Source: a candidate division KSB3 bacterium (GTDB lineage Bacteria > Moduliflexota > Moduliflexia > Moduliflexales > Moduliflexaceae). Taken from it: a DNA stretch of 64,000 nucleotides. Both the position numbers and the translations under genes were made by a program. Location of the stretch: positions 62,001 to 126,000 of the forward strand of contig PDSJ01000018.1 in assembly GCA_002748425.1 (NCBI GenBank), in the 5' to 3' direction. Under the pieces are notes generated by a model. The model had not been told where the DNA came from and searched no databases. It saw only the letters and a program-made list of their open reading frames with translations. Below, in pieces: positions 46,970-57,010 of this stretch (position 1 is the first letter of the stretch; each line of letters begins with the position of its first letter).

Positions 46970-47010
46970 TGCCGGTTCTGACAGCGTGCTGCCGCTTGTC
47001 AGAACCGGCA
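46970..47010 (+). terminator. Perfect 14-bp hairpin between the two PFK genes
   Basis: TGCCGGTTCTGACA (46970-46983) and TGTCAGAACCGGCA (46997-47010) around a 13-base loop. No T-run. It starts 5 bases after the first PFK stop and ends 13 bases before the second ATG. It may lower downstream expression or stabilise the upstream message. Confidence 0.55.
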
Positions 47011-47023
47011 GTCTGATGATGCG

Positions 47024-48058
47024 ATGGATAAAAGGATTGCTGTACTGACCGGAGATGGAGATTGCCCTGGCTTGAATGCGGTCATCCGGGCAATTGTGCG
47101 TAAATCAATCGGCCTCGGAAATTCAGTGATGGGAATTCGTAAATCCTGGAAAGGGATTCTCGAAAAGGATGTCACGAGCCTGGATATGAATTCCGTATCC
47201 GACATTATCCGCAAAGCAGGCACGATCCTGGGAAGTTCGCGGACCAATCCCTTCAAATACGAAGACGGGCCTGAGAAAGTGCTCAAGCACCTCACAGAGC
47301 TTGACATCGACGTATTGATTGCGGTCGGCAGCATCGACACGCTGATGGTCTCTGAAAAGCTCTTTGAGCGGGGCGCTCACGTCATCGGCGTTCCCAAAAC
47401 CATCGATAACGATTTGCCCCTCACTGACCGGGCATTTGGCTTTGACACAGCAGTTGCCACGGTCACCGACGCCATCGATAAAGTTCATTCAACGGCCGAA
47501 TCCCACGATCGAGTGATTATTGTGGAAGTGATGGGGCGCTATACCGGATGGATTGCGACCTATGCCGGCATTGCAGGCGGTGCCGACTGCATTTTGATTC
47601 CCGAAAGGGTCTTCAGCATTGAGGATGTCTGCAAGTTGATTCGCCTTCGACACCAGCGGGGCAAAGATTTCAGTATCATCGTTGTGGCTGAAGGAGCACG
47701 ACCTGAAGAAATTAATCGTTTTGTCGTAAAAGCCCAGCGGGTCGATGAGTTCGGTCATAAGCAATTGGGAGGAATCGGCAATTTTATTGCTGAGGAAATC
47801 GAACGTCTCACTGGTTTTGAAACTCGCGTTACCATGTTGGGACCTGTGCAGCGCGGCGGTGCACCAAGCGCCTTCGACCGGGTGCTGGCCACACGCTTTG
47901 GCGTCAAAGCCGCTGAAATGGCTGAAAACGGGGCTTTTGGCAAAATGGTCGCGTTGCAGGGGAATCGGGTCGTTGAGGTAAACTTGTCGGAACTTATTGC
48001 AAAAGTCAAACCTGTTGACTCCGACCTGTATGACATTGCAGAGGTCTTTTTTGGATGA
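47024..48058 (+). CDS. Second phosphofructokinase family protein, altered donor loop
   Basis: 344 residues of clear PFK fold: LTGDGDCPGLNAVIRAIV at the N-terminus, PKTIDNDLPL, VEVMGRYTGWIA (fructose-6-phosphate site) and LGPVQRGGAPSAFDRVLATR. The loop at residues 102-106 is GSIDT, where relatives have GGEDT or GGDGT, so two positions of the donor loop differ. PKTIDND has Lys as in PPi or actinobacterial-type enzymes. It may use a different donor or substrate, or be regulatory. There is no ribosome site right before ATG 47024. Confidence 0.88.
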   Translation: MDKRIAVLTGDGDCPGLNAVIRAIVRKSIGLGNSVMGIRKSWKGILEKDVTSLDMNSVSDIIRKAGTILGSSRTNPFKYEDGPEKVLKHLTELDIDVLIAVGSIDTLMVSEKLFERGAHVIGVPKTIDNDLPLTDRAFGFDTAVATVTDAIDKVHSTAESHDRVIIVEVMGRYTGWIATYAGIAGGADCILIPERVFSIEDVCKLIRLRHQRGKDFSIIVVAEGARPEEINRFVVKAQRVDEFGHKQLGGIGNFIAEEIERLTGFETRVTMLGPVQRGGAPSAFDRVLATRFGVKAAEMAENGAFGKMVALQGNRVVEVNLSELIAKVKPVDSDLYDIAEVFFG

Positions 48059-48181
48059 CATGCGTTTCGCGTGAGCCCCATCTGGGACTCCTCCCGCAGT
48101 TTCGAGAATTCGGAGATGCTGATACAGCACAGGATCAAACTCTGCGTTATCTCCCTTGCACTCTCAGGATGAAACGATATT

Positions 48182-49183
48182 ATGCCGGAACTTCGAAAAG
48201 ATCCAATTAGCGGAAGATGGGTGATTATCTCCACAGAACGGGGCAAGCGCCCTTCGGATTTTGGCTCCACCATTGTTCAGCAGCAGGACGGATTCTGTCC
48301 GTTCTGCCCTGGAAACGAAGCGACAACTCCTCATGAAGTCATGGCCTACCGTCCTGACGGCTCTCCTCCAGACAGTGAGGGCTGGTCGCTGCGCGTTGTG
48401 CCGAATAAATTTCCTGCATTGCAGATTGAAGGCGATCTGCAGAAGATCGGTGAGGGGTTGTTCGATAAAATGAACGGAATCGGTGCGCATGAAGTGCTGA
48501 TCGAATCGCCGGAGCACGAGATGACGCTCTCCAGTATGGAGCATCCCAAGGTCGTTGATATGTTCTGGGCCTTTCGTGAGCGCGTGGTGGACCTGAAGCG
48601 GGATCGCCGTTTCAAATACATCATGATGTTCAAAAATTACGGCTCAGCGGCCGGAGCATCCCTGGAACACCCGCATTCGCAGCTTATCGCACTCCCTGTT
48701 GTGCCCTTGGCCGTGCTGTCGGAAATGGATGGCGCAAAAACCTATTTTGACTATAAAGATCGCTGCGTGTTCTGTGATATTATCTATCAGGAAACATGTG
48801 ACGGCAGCCGGGTGGTCAGCGAACATGACGATTTTCTCGTTGTCTGTCCCTATGCGCCGCGTTTTCCGTTTGAAACCTGGATCCTGCCCAAAGCGCATAC
48901 GTCGGTCTTTGAAAACTCCAGCAGGGAACAGTTCGCCAATCTGGCCCATGCCCTTCAGAATACCATCCGGCGTTTGGATAATGTGTTGGAGGATCCTCCG
49001 TATAATTTTATTATCCATAATGCGCCGCTTCATCATGAGCATGATGTAAACTACTATCACTGGCACATGGAGATTATGCCGAAACTCGCAAAAGTGGCAG
49101 GATTTGAATGGGGAACCGGTTTCTATATCAATCCAACGCCTCCTGAAGATGCTGCGAAATTTTTACGCGAAGCAAGCGCCTGA
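48182..49183 (+). CDS. galT: Galactose-1-phosphate uridylyltransferase
   Basis: Swaps UMP between UDP-glucose and galactose-1-phosphate (Leloir pathway). The catalytic histidine lies in LEHPHSQLIAL. The zinc-type cysteines are in CPFCPGNE (about residues 39-42) and CVFCDII. RKDPISGRWVIIS and YHWHMEIMPKL are family blocks. The 333 residues match. Neighbours are the PFK genes and glgA, fitting a sugar-to-glycogen theme. Some relatives are ADP-glucose phosphorylases, so the sugar is not fully certain. Confidence 0.9.
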   Translation: MPELRKDPISGRWVIISTERGKRPSDFGSTIVQQQDGFCPFCPGNEATTPHEVMAYRPDGSPPDSEGWSLRVVPNKFPALQIEGDLQKIGEGLFDKMNGIGAHEVLIESPEHEMTLSSMEHPKVVDMFWAFRERVVDLKRDRRFKYIMMFKNYGSAAGASLEHPHSQLIALPVVPLAVLSEMDGAKTYFDYKDRCVFCDIIYQETCDGSRVVSEHDDFLVVCPYAPRFPFETWILPKAHTSVFENSSREQFANLAHALQNTIRRLDNVLEDPPYNFIIHNAPLHHEHDVNYYHWHMEIMPKLAKVAGFEWGTGFYINPTPPEDAAKFLREASA

Positions 49184-49234
49184 TCAATACTGATCACGGT
49201 CTGTTTTCAGGAACCTGATTTCCAGGAATGCATT

Positions 49235-50692
49235 ATGAACATTCTCATGGTTTCTTCGGAGGTCGCCCCGTTTGCGAAAACCGGAGGCATGGCCGATTTT
49301 GCAGGCTCTCTGTCGCAAGCCTTGAAAGCGCGCGGGCATGATCTGCGGATCGTGACTCCGCAGTATAAGCAGACCGATGCTGCTGCCTTCGATCTGTCGA
49401 TGTGCGTGGAACAGCTGGATGTCGGAATTTCCACCCGCGTTGAGCCTTGTGCAGTGCTGGAGGGGCGTCTCGGAAGCGGGGCTGTCCCGGTCTACTTTCT
49501 GAAAAATGACGGCTATTATCGCCGCGACCATCTCTACGGTGATTCGCAGGGAGATTACCCTGATAATGCTGAACGCTTTATTTATTTTTCACGAACTGTG
49601 CTGGAAGTCTGCAAGGCACTGGATTTTATCCCTGATCTCCTGCACTGCTGTGACTGGCAGACTGGTCTGGTCCCGGTGTACCTGGAGAAATTGTATCGCC
49701 GGGACTCTCGCTTCGCAGAGACCGCATCCCTGTTCACCATCTACAACCTTTCTCATCAAGGCGTATTCTGGCATTACGACATGCATCTGACCGGCCTGGA
49801 CTGGGATGTGTTTACGCCTGACGGCCTCGAGTTTTATGGGAAAATTAATCTGATGAAAGGCGGTTTGCTGTGGGCCGACATTCTCGCAACCGTCAGTCCG
49901 ACCTATAGCCTGGAAATTCAGCAGAAAGGGTTGGGCTGCGGACTGGAAGGCGTGCTGCACCACCGCCGTGACGATCTCTATGGAGTGCTGAACGGGATCG
50001 AGTATGCTCTCTGGAGTCCTGAGAACGATCCGCTGATTCCGCAACAGTACCACCTGGAAGCGCTGCAAGGAAAAAGTGCCTGCCGCACGGCCTTAGTCGA
50101 TGAGTTTTCACTGGACGACGCTGTCCATAGGCCCGTCATAAGCATGGCGTCGCATCTTGACGATCGCAAAGGTGCTGATCTTGTCGCAAAAACGCTTGAA
50201 GAGATCCTGGCGATGGATGTGAACGTGATCATCATGGGAACTGGACAGGAGAAGTTTCACCGGCTCTTTCATGTCATTCGGGAAAAATTTCCCAGGAACA
50301 TGGGACTGCGGCTCGAACATGACCCAAGTTTGCAGCATAGGCTGCTTGCCGGTGCAGACATCTTGTTGATGCCGTCGCGCTATGAGCCTTGGGGAGGCCT
50401 GCAGCTCTGCGCATTGAAATATGGAACGATTCCGATCGTGTGCCCTGTCGGAAGCCTGAATGACAGTGTCAGAGATATGGTGGCTGCTGCCGACGGAACC
50501 GGATTTTTCCTCAGCGAGGCCGCGCCTGCTGCGCTCCTGGATACTGTGCGCACAGCTCTTGAGGTCTATCGGAATCAGGAGGCCTGGCAGTCGCTGCAGC
50601 GTCGAGCCATGCAGGAAGATTTTTCCTGGAAGGTCAGCGCCGAAGCCTATGAACGACTGTATGCCAAAGCTCGTGAAAAACATTCTGGATAA
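49235..50692 (+). CDS. glgA: Glycogen synthase
   Basis: GT5 family enzyme that adds glucosyl units from ADP-glucose. The N-terminal SSEVAPFAKTGGMADFAGSL includes the KTGG ADP-glucose motif. The catalytic C-terminal block is PSRYEPWGGLQLCALKYGTI. LHCCDWQTGLVPVYL and TVSPTYSLEI are also typical. The 485 residues are normal. glgP lies 12-14 kb upstream on the same strand; no glgC was seen. Confidence 0.95.
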   Translation: MNILMVSSEVAPFAKTGGMADFAGSLSQALKARGHDLRIVTPQYKQTDAAAFDLSMCVEQLDVGISTRVEPCAVLEGRLGSGAVPVYFLKNDGYYRRDHLYGDSQGDYPDNAERFIYFSRTVLEVCKALDFIPDLLHCCDWQTGLVPVYLEKLYRRDSRFAETASLFTIYNLSHQGVFWHYDMHLTGLDWDVFTPDGLEFYGKINLMKGGLLWADILATVSPTYSLEIQQKGLGCGLEGVLHHRRDDLYGVLNGIEYALWSPENDPLIPQQYHLEALQGKSACRTALVDEFSLDDAVHRPVISMASHLDDRKGADLVAKTLEEILAMDVNVIIMGTGQEKFHRLFHVIREKFPRNMGLRLEHDPSLQHRLLAGADILLMPSRYEPWGGLQLCALKYGTIPIVCPVGSLNDSVRDMVAAADGTGFFLSEAAPAALLDTVRTALEVYRNQEAWQSLQRRAMQEDFSWKVSAEAYERLYAKAREKHSG

Positions 50693-50795
50693 GCTTGCCG
50701 ATTGGCAGAAAACAGCAGTCTGAGCGTAAGACATTGGACAGCCATGACTCCCTGTCCGTTCGGGAACTGCCTGCCGTGTACTGCTCTCCTCAGAC

Positions 50796-53183
50796 ATGGA
50801 CATCGAACTCTTATATCGTGTAGGACGACTGGCTCTTCTGACGACCCCGCTGGATGAGCGCCTGAAGCAAATCGTCAGGGATATCGCCAGGTCCAGCGGC
50901 GCTCACGTCTGCTCGATCCACATACATGATGCCTCCCAGCAGAGCATAGAACTCGTCTACGGCATGACCCGTGAGGAACTTGAGCGCAAAAAACGGACGC
51001 TCTTGCCGCTCGTTGTTCCAGACAAGCCGATCCCTGCCGGCTTCGATTTTTTCTCCTGCCGGCAGGCCGCAGTGTTGATGCAGGACCAGGATGATGCCTC
51101 TGGGCTGTTCTTTCGCAGCGTCTTCGTGATACCGATTGTCGATGAGCATGAGAAATGCACCGGTTCGATCGCGCTTTGGACTCTTGACAGGCGTGAGTAC
51201 AGCCAAGATGAGCGCTTGCTGCTCTCGACGCTGGCTGCTCAGATTTGTGGGATGATCGAACAGTCCCGTCTGCATCGCCGGCTGGAACGCAAGCGGGAAG
51301 AGCAGATGAGGGTTTATGAAGTCGGTAACGCCTTGAGCTCAGCCCTGAACCTCGACGAACTGCTGGATTTGATTACCAAAAACAGCGCTGACCTGATGAA
51401 TGCCAGAGGCTGCATTTTACGTCTGCTGAATCGCGAGCACACCCTGCTGGAGATCAAATCGTTTCATGGAGATGTCGAGCTGAACAGTTCCACTGTTGCT
51501 CTGAAAATTGGCGAAGGCATCCCCGGAAAAGTCGTTGAACGCGGAGAAGCGATTAAACTTGACCGTATCACGCCCGAGCTCAGGGACACAACGGTGATGC
51601 AGCACATCTCATTCTCGCTGATCTGTGTCCCGATTATCGGCAAGCAGGGAGCAATCGGGACCATCGCCTCTTATGACAAGAACCCGGATAACAGTGATCA
51701 CCGTTTCAGCGACGATGATATCTGTCTGCTGAGTTCCTTTGCCGGCAGCGCTGCGGTCGCGATCGAACATGCCCGTTTTTACGAACGCATGGAAGAGCTG
51801 GCCCTGGACAACCTCCTGCGCCTGCGCGAACTTTCGATCCTCTACCATATCAATACGGCCATGCGTTCTACCGTGAAATTGAACCGCTTACTGCGAATTA
51901 TTCTGACCGGTGTGACGATCGGGGGCGGATTGGGCTTTAATCGCGCGATGTTGTTTATTGCTGACGAGCGCAACCAGACCCTGCGCGGTATGCTGGGGGT
52001 CGACCCGGGCTCGGCGGACGAAGCCATTCACATCTTGCAGAATAAGGCCGTCACACAGAAATCCCTGGTTGACACGATCGTGGAAATGCCTGACTCCGAT
52101 CAGGCTGACGAGACCTCCTTTGAAAAAATTGCAAAAAGCATTTGGCTGCCCCTGAATCCGGATCAGGGAATTCTGGCCCGTGCAGTCCTGGAAAAACGCG
52201 CTTTTAACATCACTGATATCCATGCCTGTTTCGGAGACTGCCAGTCGATCTCACGCTTGCTGGATATCGATCGTTTTGCTGTTGTGCCGCTTATTGTCAG
52301 AGATCAGGCGATCGGTGTGATTTATGTGGATAATAAATATAACAACGTGCCGATTCGTGAAGATGACGTGAATTTCCTGCAAATGTTTTCAAATCAGGCG
52401 GCCCTGGCGATCGATAACGCGATGTTGTATTCGAATGTCGAGAAACGCAATCAGGAACTCCGGGAAGCTCAGGATCAGCTGGTCCAGATGGAAAAAATGA
52501 CCGCACTGGGGAAGATGGCCGCTGATGTGGCTCACGAAATCCGCAACCCGATTATCTGCGTCGGCGGATTTGCCAGACGCTTGTTAAACGATGAAGAACT
52601 GAATGCAAAGCATAGAAAATACGTTCATATTATTTCAGAAGAGTCAAGCCGGCTGGAAGCAATTCTTCAGGATATCCTGATCTTTTCGAAAGAAACCCAT
52701 CTCTATTTTGAAGACTGTCAGCTCAATGCGATTATTAAAAGTGCGCTGGAATTGCTGGAATGTGAAATTCAGGCCCATGACGTCGAAGTGAACACCTGCT
52801 TTTTTAAAGACCTTGACAGCATCCGGGCTGATGTGCGGCAGATGAAACAGGTCTTTATCAATCTCTTCACAAACTCGCTGCAACAGACCTCGGAACATAA
52901 GGGGCTGATAAATATTATGACCTATAACACGCTGTCGATGAGCGGCGGCGTGACGGTCGAAGTCAGTGACAACGGCGGAGGAATTCTGCCGGAAATTATC
53001 GATAATATTTTCAACCCGTTTTTTACAACCAAGGGGATTGGAACCGGATTAGGACTTGCCGTTATTCGGAAGATTATCGAAAATCATAAAGGCAACATCA
53101 GCGTCCACAATCGACCGGGCATGGGGGTCACATTCGTAATCAACCTGCCTCTGGATCCCGGCAAGGATGACGAGATACGATGA
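50796..53183 (+). CDS. Soluble sensor histidine kinase with three GAF domains
   Basis: 795 residues without TM helices. Three GAF domains lie at about 15-165, 185-335 and 355-545. Then come a HisKA domain with the phospho-His in [14 protein letters not shown] and a HATPase with [10 protein letters not shown] (N box), [11 protein letters not shown] (G1) and GTGLGLAVI (G2). The GAF sensors may bind small molecules or cyclic nucleotides; ligands unknown. It overlaps no gene but lies one base from the response regulator start at 53185. Confidence 0.93.
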   Translation: MDIELLYRVGRLALLTTPLDERLKQIVRDIARSSGAHVCSIHIHDASQQSIELVYGMTREELERKKRTLLPLVVPDKPIPAGFDFFSCRQAAVLMQDQDDASGLFFRSVFVIPIVDEHEKCTGSIALWTLDRREYSQDERLLLSTLAAQICGMIEQSRLHRRLERKREEQMRVYEVGNALSSALNLDELLDLITKNSADLMNARGCILRLLNREHTLLEIKSFHGDVELNSSTVALKIGEGIPGKVVERGEAIKLDRITPELRDTTVMQHISFSLICVPIIGKQGAIGTIASYDKNPDNSDHRFSDDDICLLSSFAGSAAVAIEHARFYERMEELALDNLLRLRELSILYHINTAMRSTVKLNRLLRIILTGVTIGGGLGFNRAMLFIADERNQTLRGMLGVDPGSADEAIHILQNKAVTQKSLVDTIVEMPDSDQADETSFEKIAKSIWLPLNPDQGILARAVLEKRAFNITDIHACFGDCQSISRLLDIDRFAVVPLIVRDQAIGVIYVDNKYNNVPIREDDVNFLQMFSNQAALAIDNAMLYSNVEKRNQELREAQDQLVQMEKMTALGKMAADVAHEIRNPIICVGGFARRLLNDEELNAKHRKYVHIISEESSRLEAILQDILIFSKETHLYFEDCQLNAIIKSALELLECEIQAHDVEVNTCFFKDLDSIRADVRQMKQVFINLFTNSLQQTSEHKGLINIMTYNTLSMSGGVTVEVSDNGGGILPEIIDNIFNPFFTTKGIGTGLGLAVIRKIIENHKGNISVHNRPGMGVTFVINLPLDPGKDDEIR

Positions 53184-53184
53184 C

Positions 53185-53544
53185 ATGAAAACCATACTTA
53201 TTGTTGATGACGAAAAACATATCCGTTTTCTGTATGAAGAAGAGTTCAGTGATGCCGGTTACAAAACGCTCACTGCGTCAAACGGCCTGGAAGCCTTTGA
53301 ACGCCTGAAAGAGCATCAGGAGATCGATCTGATTCTGCTGGATATTAAAATGCCCCAGATGGACGGCACGGAATTTCTGCGGCGCATCCGGAAGGTGAAC
53401 AAGGAGATCCCCATTTTGCTCTCCACAGCCTATGGTGATTATGTGCAGCAGGATTTCAGCGCCTGGCTTTCCAACGGCTACACGGTCAAGACCTCTGATC
53501 TCAGCGAACTGAAAGCGAAAGTCAAAGCATTGTTGGGAGAATGA
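53185..53544 (+). CDS. Single-domain response regulator
   Basis: 119 residues from ATG 53185 (MKTILIVDDEKHIRF), a stand-alone receiver domain. Phospho-acceptor Asp53 is in LLDIKMPQMDG, the acidic pair is Asp8/Asp9, and the Thr/Lys switch residues appear in LLSTAYGD and YTVKTSDLSEL. No output domain, so it acts through protein contacts, or the histidine kinase feeds it within a relay. The ATGA overlap with the ABC gene couples it to the transporter. Confidence 0.92.
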   Translation: MKTILIVDDEKHIRFLYEEEFSDAGYKTLTASNGLEAFERLKEHQEIDLILLDIKMPQMDGTEFLRRIRKVNKEIPILLSTAYGDYVQQDFSAWLSNGYTVKTSDLSELKAKVKALLGE

Positions 53545-55553
53545 GCCACATGCTCATGTCCATGCATACTGTCAGCCGCTTGTATCGAAAAGGCGCTAAA
53601 AGCATTCCTGCTCTGCAGAACCTGGATTTAGACATTGCTGAAGGGGAATTTCTCGCGATTGCAGGACCGTCAGGTTCAGGGAAATCGACGCTGCTGCACC
53701 TGCTGGGCTGTCTGGATCGTCCCACAGCCGGCCGCTATCTGCTTGACGGTATCGACGTTGCCGAACTCTCTGATTCGCAGCGCTCCCGAATTCGTCATCA
53801 AAAAATCGGCTTTGTGTTTCAATCGTTTCACCTCCTCCCCCAGTACAGCGTTCTGCAGAACATTGAAGCCCCGCTGCTCTATGATCAGGCATACTGCGCA
53901 CAAAGCCGGAAGCGCCAGGGACGAGACCGGGCCGAAAAAATGGCGGCACGAGTCGGTCTGAGTAAGCGCGTGCATCATCGTCCTTCCGAGATCTCCGGCG
54001 GTGAAATGCAGCGCACAGCTCTTGCACGGGCCTTAGTGATGAATCCGTGCGTGATTTTGGCAGATGAACCCACCGGTAACCTCGACAGCACAAGCGGCCG
54101 GGAGATCGTGAGCCTGCTGAAAGAACTCCATCAGCAGGGTCGTACGGTCGTCCTTATTACCCACGATGCCGACGTTGCAGCCTGCGCCGGGCGTATCATC
54201 CACCTCAGAGACGGCTGCATCGAGCGCGAGGAACAGCGCGTCTCCCCGCGTGCCGGGCTGCCAAAGGCGACAGATCGTTCCATTATTCCCCAGGCAAAGG
54301 CCGGAAGAGATCGAGCAATGCCGGTGGCGTTTGCATTGCTCGACGTGGCGATCAAGGCTGTGCTTCTGCACAAACTTCGATCGTTTCTGAGTGTTCTGGG
54401 AATTGTCTTCGGCATTGGAGCGATTATCGCGATGCTGGCGGTCGGGGCCGGCGCCAGGCAGGAAATTTTAGAGCAGATCGAGCTTCTGGGCAGCAATGTT
54501 CTGCTTGTCAAAGCGCTTTCGCCTGCGGACAAGCCGCTTCAGCGCGGTCGCGAAGAGCTTTCAGAAGGACTGAGTCGCGCCGATGCCGACCGCATTGCCG
54601 CTGTTTCTCCATCGATCACGGCCATTGCGCCGCTGCGGGCAGTGAGCCTGAGCGTGCAATATCAGCACAAACTGCTGCAGGAAGAAATCATCGCAACCAG
54701 TCCGGACTATTACAGCAGCGCTGGGCTTGAGCTGGCAGAGGGACGTTTTTTGCTTCCCACTGATTTGCAAAATGCGCGCCGGGTCTGTGTGCTGGGAGAC
54801 GAGCTGCGGCAGGCGCTGTTTGCGTTCCGTAATCCGATCGGCGAGATGCTGAAAATCCGCAGCGACTGGTTCCGCGTCGTGGGAACGCTGAAGAATAAAG
54901 CTGTTTCCGAGAAACAACACCTGACGACAACACTCGGCAATATCAACCGCCGGATCATCATCCCCCTGTCAACATCTTCCCTGCTGGGACACGCTGTTGA
55001 CAGCGAGCGTATTCAGGAAATTTCCATGCTGACCAGACGTCCGGACGATGTCGCGACAGTGGCCCGACTGACGCGCAGTATCCTGAGCCGCCTGCATCAT
55101 GGGGCCCGGGATTATGACATAATTGTGCCGCGGGAACTGTTGAAGCAAAGTCGGCAGACCCAGCAGATCTTTAATATCGTCATGAGCAGCATTGCCGGCA
55201 TCTCCCTGCTGGTTGGGGGAATCGGCATTATGAACATCATGCTCGCCACAGTCAGCGAGCGCACCCGTGAAATCGGTATTCGCCGCGCCATCGGTGCTGA
55301 CCGGACGATGATTCTGGCCCAGTTTTTGCTTGAAACGCTGGTGTTGACCACAGTCGGCGGCCTGATCGGCGTCATCCTCGGTCTTGCTGGGGCCAGCCTG
55401 ATCGGTCAGCTGGCAGGCTGGCGCACCCTGATCTCATGGCAAAGCATCCCGATCGCCGTCGGCATTTCAGTCCTGGTTGGCATTGTCTTCGGCCTCTACC
55501 CAGCCTCGCAGGGCGCTGCCATGGACCCCATCCGCGCCCTGCGTTACGAGTGA
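53541..55553 (+). CDS. MacB-like ABC transporter (fused ATPase and permease)
   Basis: 670 residues. The N-terminal ATPase has Walker A GPSGSGKST, signature ISGGEMQRTALARAL and Walker B VILADEPTGNLDS. The C-terminal MacB/FtsX permease has TM1 near residue 275, the large periplasmic domain, and three TM helices (about 545-565, 600-625 and 640-660). MacB proteins extrude macrolides or lipoproteins with MacA and TolC, but no macA is present here. Directly linked to the kinase and regulator, so the two-component pair probably controls or senses through it. Confidence 0.9.
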   Translation: MSHMLMSMHTVSRLYRKGAKSIPALQNLDLDIAEGEFLAIAGPSGSGKSTLLHLLGCLDRPTAGRYLLDGIDVAELSDSQRSRIRHQKIGFVFQSFHLLPQYSVLQNIEAPLLYDQAYCAQSRKRQGRDRAEKMAARVGLSKRVHHRPSEISGGEMQRTALARALVMNPCVILADEPTGNLDSTSGREIVSLLKELHQQGRTVVLITHDADVAACAGRIIHLRDGCIEREEQRVSPRAGLPKATDRSIIPQAKAGRDRAMPVAFALLDVAIKAVLLHKLRSFLSVLGIVFGIGAIIAMLAVGAGARQEILEQIELLGSNVLLVKALSPADKPLQRGREELSEGLSRADADRIAAVSPSITAIAPLRAVSLSVQYQHKLLQEEIIATSPDYYSSAGLELAEGRFLLPTDLQNARRVCVLGDELRQALFAFRNPIGEMLKIRSDWFRVVGTLKNKAVSEKQHLTTTLGNINRRIIIPLSTSSLLGHAVDSERIQEISMLTRRPDDVATVARLTRSILSRLHHGARDYDIIVPRELLKQSRQTQQIFNIVMSSIAGISLLVGGIGIMNIMLATVSERTREIGIRRAIGADRTMILAQFLLETLVLTTVGGLIGVILGLAGASLIGQLAGWRTLISWQSIPIAVGISVLVGIVFGLYPASQGAAMDPIRALRYE

Positions 55554-55970
55554 GCTTCGCCAGCTATTCTGCCGGATTATCAAAAACAGATCGCAGCTTT
55601 GTGATCGCCGTCCGTTCTGACGTTATGACTCCCGATTGCACGGATCTTCCGATGGAACTGCTTTCCCGCATCAGCAGGGGTTCGGTCCCTGCCTGTTCGC
55701 TCGGAGAAATCTAGATCCGCGTATTTTTCTCTTGACGTTTCTTTGGCAGTATCCCAAATTTAGTATAAGCTCCTAATGCAACAAATCTTTGTTGAAGCCC
55801 ATAATGGAGTGATGTAAATAAAGCAGTAAATTTTCAAAAAATCCTGATGCCCTGATAATAACAACGTAGAGGCTATGAAGGGGATAATGTAAGAATTTGA
55901 AAGGCTGAAAAAGTGCAGAGGGAGATATTATGCAAAGTTAATACAGCTTTATAGAGGAAATTTATCGAAT
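55554..55970. other. Gap at the start of the AT-rich accessory region
   Basis: No gene. A hairpin, GCAGGG/CCCTGC (55674-55679/55687-55692), may end the macB-like transcript. From about 55,720 the sequence becomes clearly AT-rich. GAGG before ATG 55971 (about 12 bases) is the only element I can see for the next gene. Confidence 0.5.
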
Positions 55971-56984
55971 ATGTGGCGAATTGATTATCTTTCAATCACT
56001 ATAGTGTTCTTTATCAGTTTAGTTGGGGCTTTCAATACGACTGCACAAACCCAATCACAACAACAGACACAGACTTCTACACCACTAGAACCTCAAATTC
56101 TCCAGGCCATAGAAAGCGAAACGAGTAAAATACAGAAGGAGTTCTCTCTTGAATTTTCTAAACTAGATACTAAAGTTAACACAGAATGTAATAAAGAATT
56201 TATATGGAAAGAGCATTCGACTCAGCATTTCAATGCAATAAAACACACTTTCGATGAAACAAATAAATCAATAACAACACTGACAAAGTGGGGTCTCGGA
56301 ATTTTGTCTGCTGTTTTAGGAGGCTTCGCTACTTTCATAGGAAAACAATATAAGGACTTTAAACAAATACAAGAGGATTTCAGGCAATCTAATGAAGATG
56401 TAAGAAATAAAATCGAGGGACTAAATAGGCAAGCACAAGAGCTACAGGAAACTAGAAAACAAACAAAGGCTCTCCAAAAAGAATCAGAGGACGAACTGCA
56501 TGAGATAATCAAGTTAAAAGAGGACATGAAGAAAAAGGATGATGAAATATACGGAATATTAGACTTCCGAAAAGCTATAAAAAATACTAAAATTATTTGG
56601 GCAGTAGAGACTGAAAATGTTGATGATAGCGAAATCATTGGGGAATTGCAGAATAATGGTTTTAAGAGTATACACGAATGGAAAGTTTATCACAAGCCCC
56701 CCCCTCAAAAGGATGAATGCGATTTTATGGTATATTCATATAATAATTCTACAAATTCCTCGGAACGGTTACAGAGAGTGTTAACATTTTTACAGTCGAC
56801 TGAAAAAAAAGTTCCCCTGATCGTTTATACATATAACAATGGAGACAAGAGTAAGCTCCCAGATGAACATGTCAATATGCTTAATAAAAAATATAAATAC
56901 TATGCTTTGTCGAATACCCCTGGAAATTTTCGTTCTCTGTTTAACGGTCTGATTATCGGACAGGGAGTTAGTATTGTAGTCTGA
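55971..56984 (+). CDS. Membrane protein: signal/TM, coiled coil, TM, C-terminal alpha/beta domain (copy A)
   Basis: 337 residues. A signal sequence or TM at about 7-25, a Gln/Thr-rich periplasmic stretch with coiled coil (30-100), TM2 at about 104-124 (LTKWGLGILSAVLGGFATF), a second, cytoplasmic coiled coil (125-200) and a C-terminal alpha/beta domain (about 205-337; KIIWAVETENVDDSEIIGEL, CDFMVYSYNN, VPLIVYTYNNG, SNTPGNFRSLFNGLIIG). The strand/helix order suggests a receiver- or CARF-like fold. The second copy (57553) shares the whole design. Their position next to a Cas10 operon suggests a signalling or effector role. AT-rich base composition. Confidence 0.75.
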   Translation: MWRIDYLSITIVFFISLVGAFNTTAQTQSQQQTQTSTPLEPQILQAIESETSKIQKEFSLEFSKLDTKVNTECNKEFIWKEHSTQHFNAIKHTFDETNKSITTLTKWGLGILSAVLGGFATFIGKQYKDFKQIQEDFRQSNEDVRNKIEGLNRQAQELQETRKQTKALQKESEDELHEIIKLKEDMKKKDDEIYGILDFRKAIKNTKIIWAVETENVDDSEIIGELQNNGFKSIHEWKVYHKPPPQKDECDFMVYSYNNSTNSSERLQRVLTFLQSTEKKVPLIVYTYNNGDKSKLPDEHVNMLNKKYKYYALSNTPGNFRSLFNGLIIGQGVSIVV

Positions 56985-57010
56985 TTAAAACATATTTCGA
57001 GTGAATGGCT

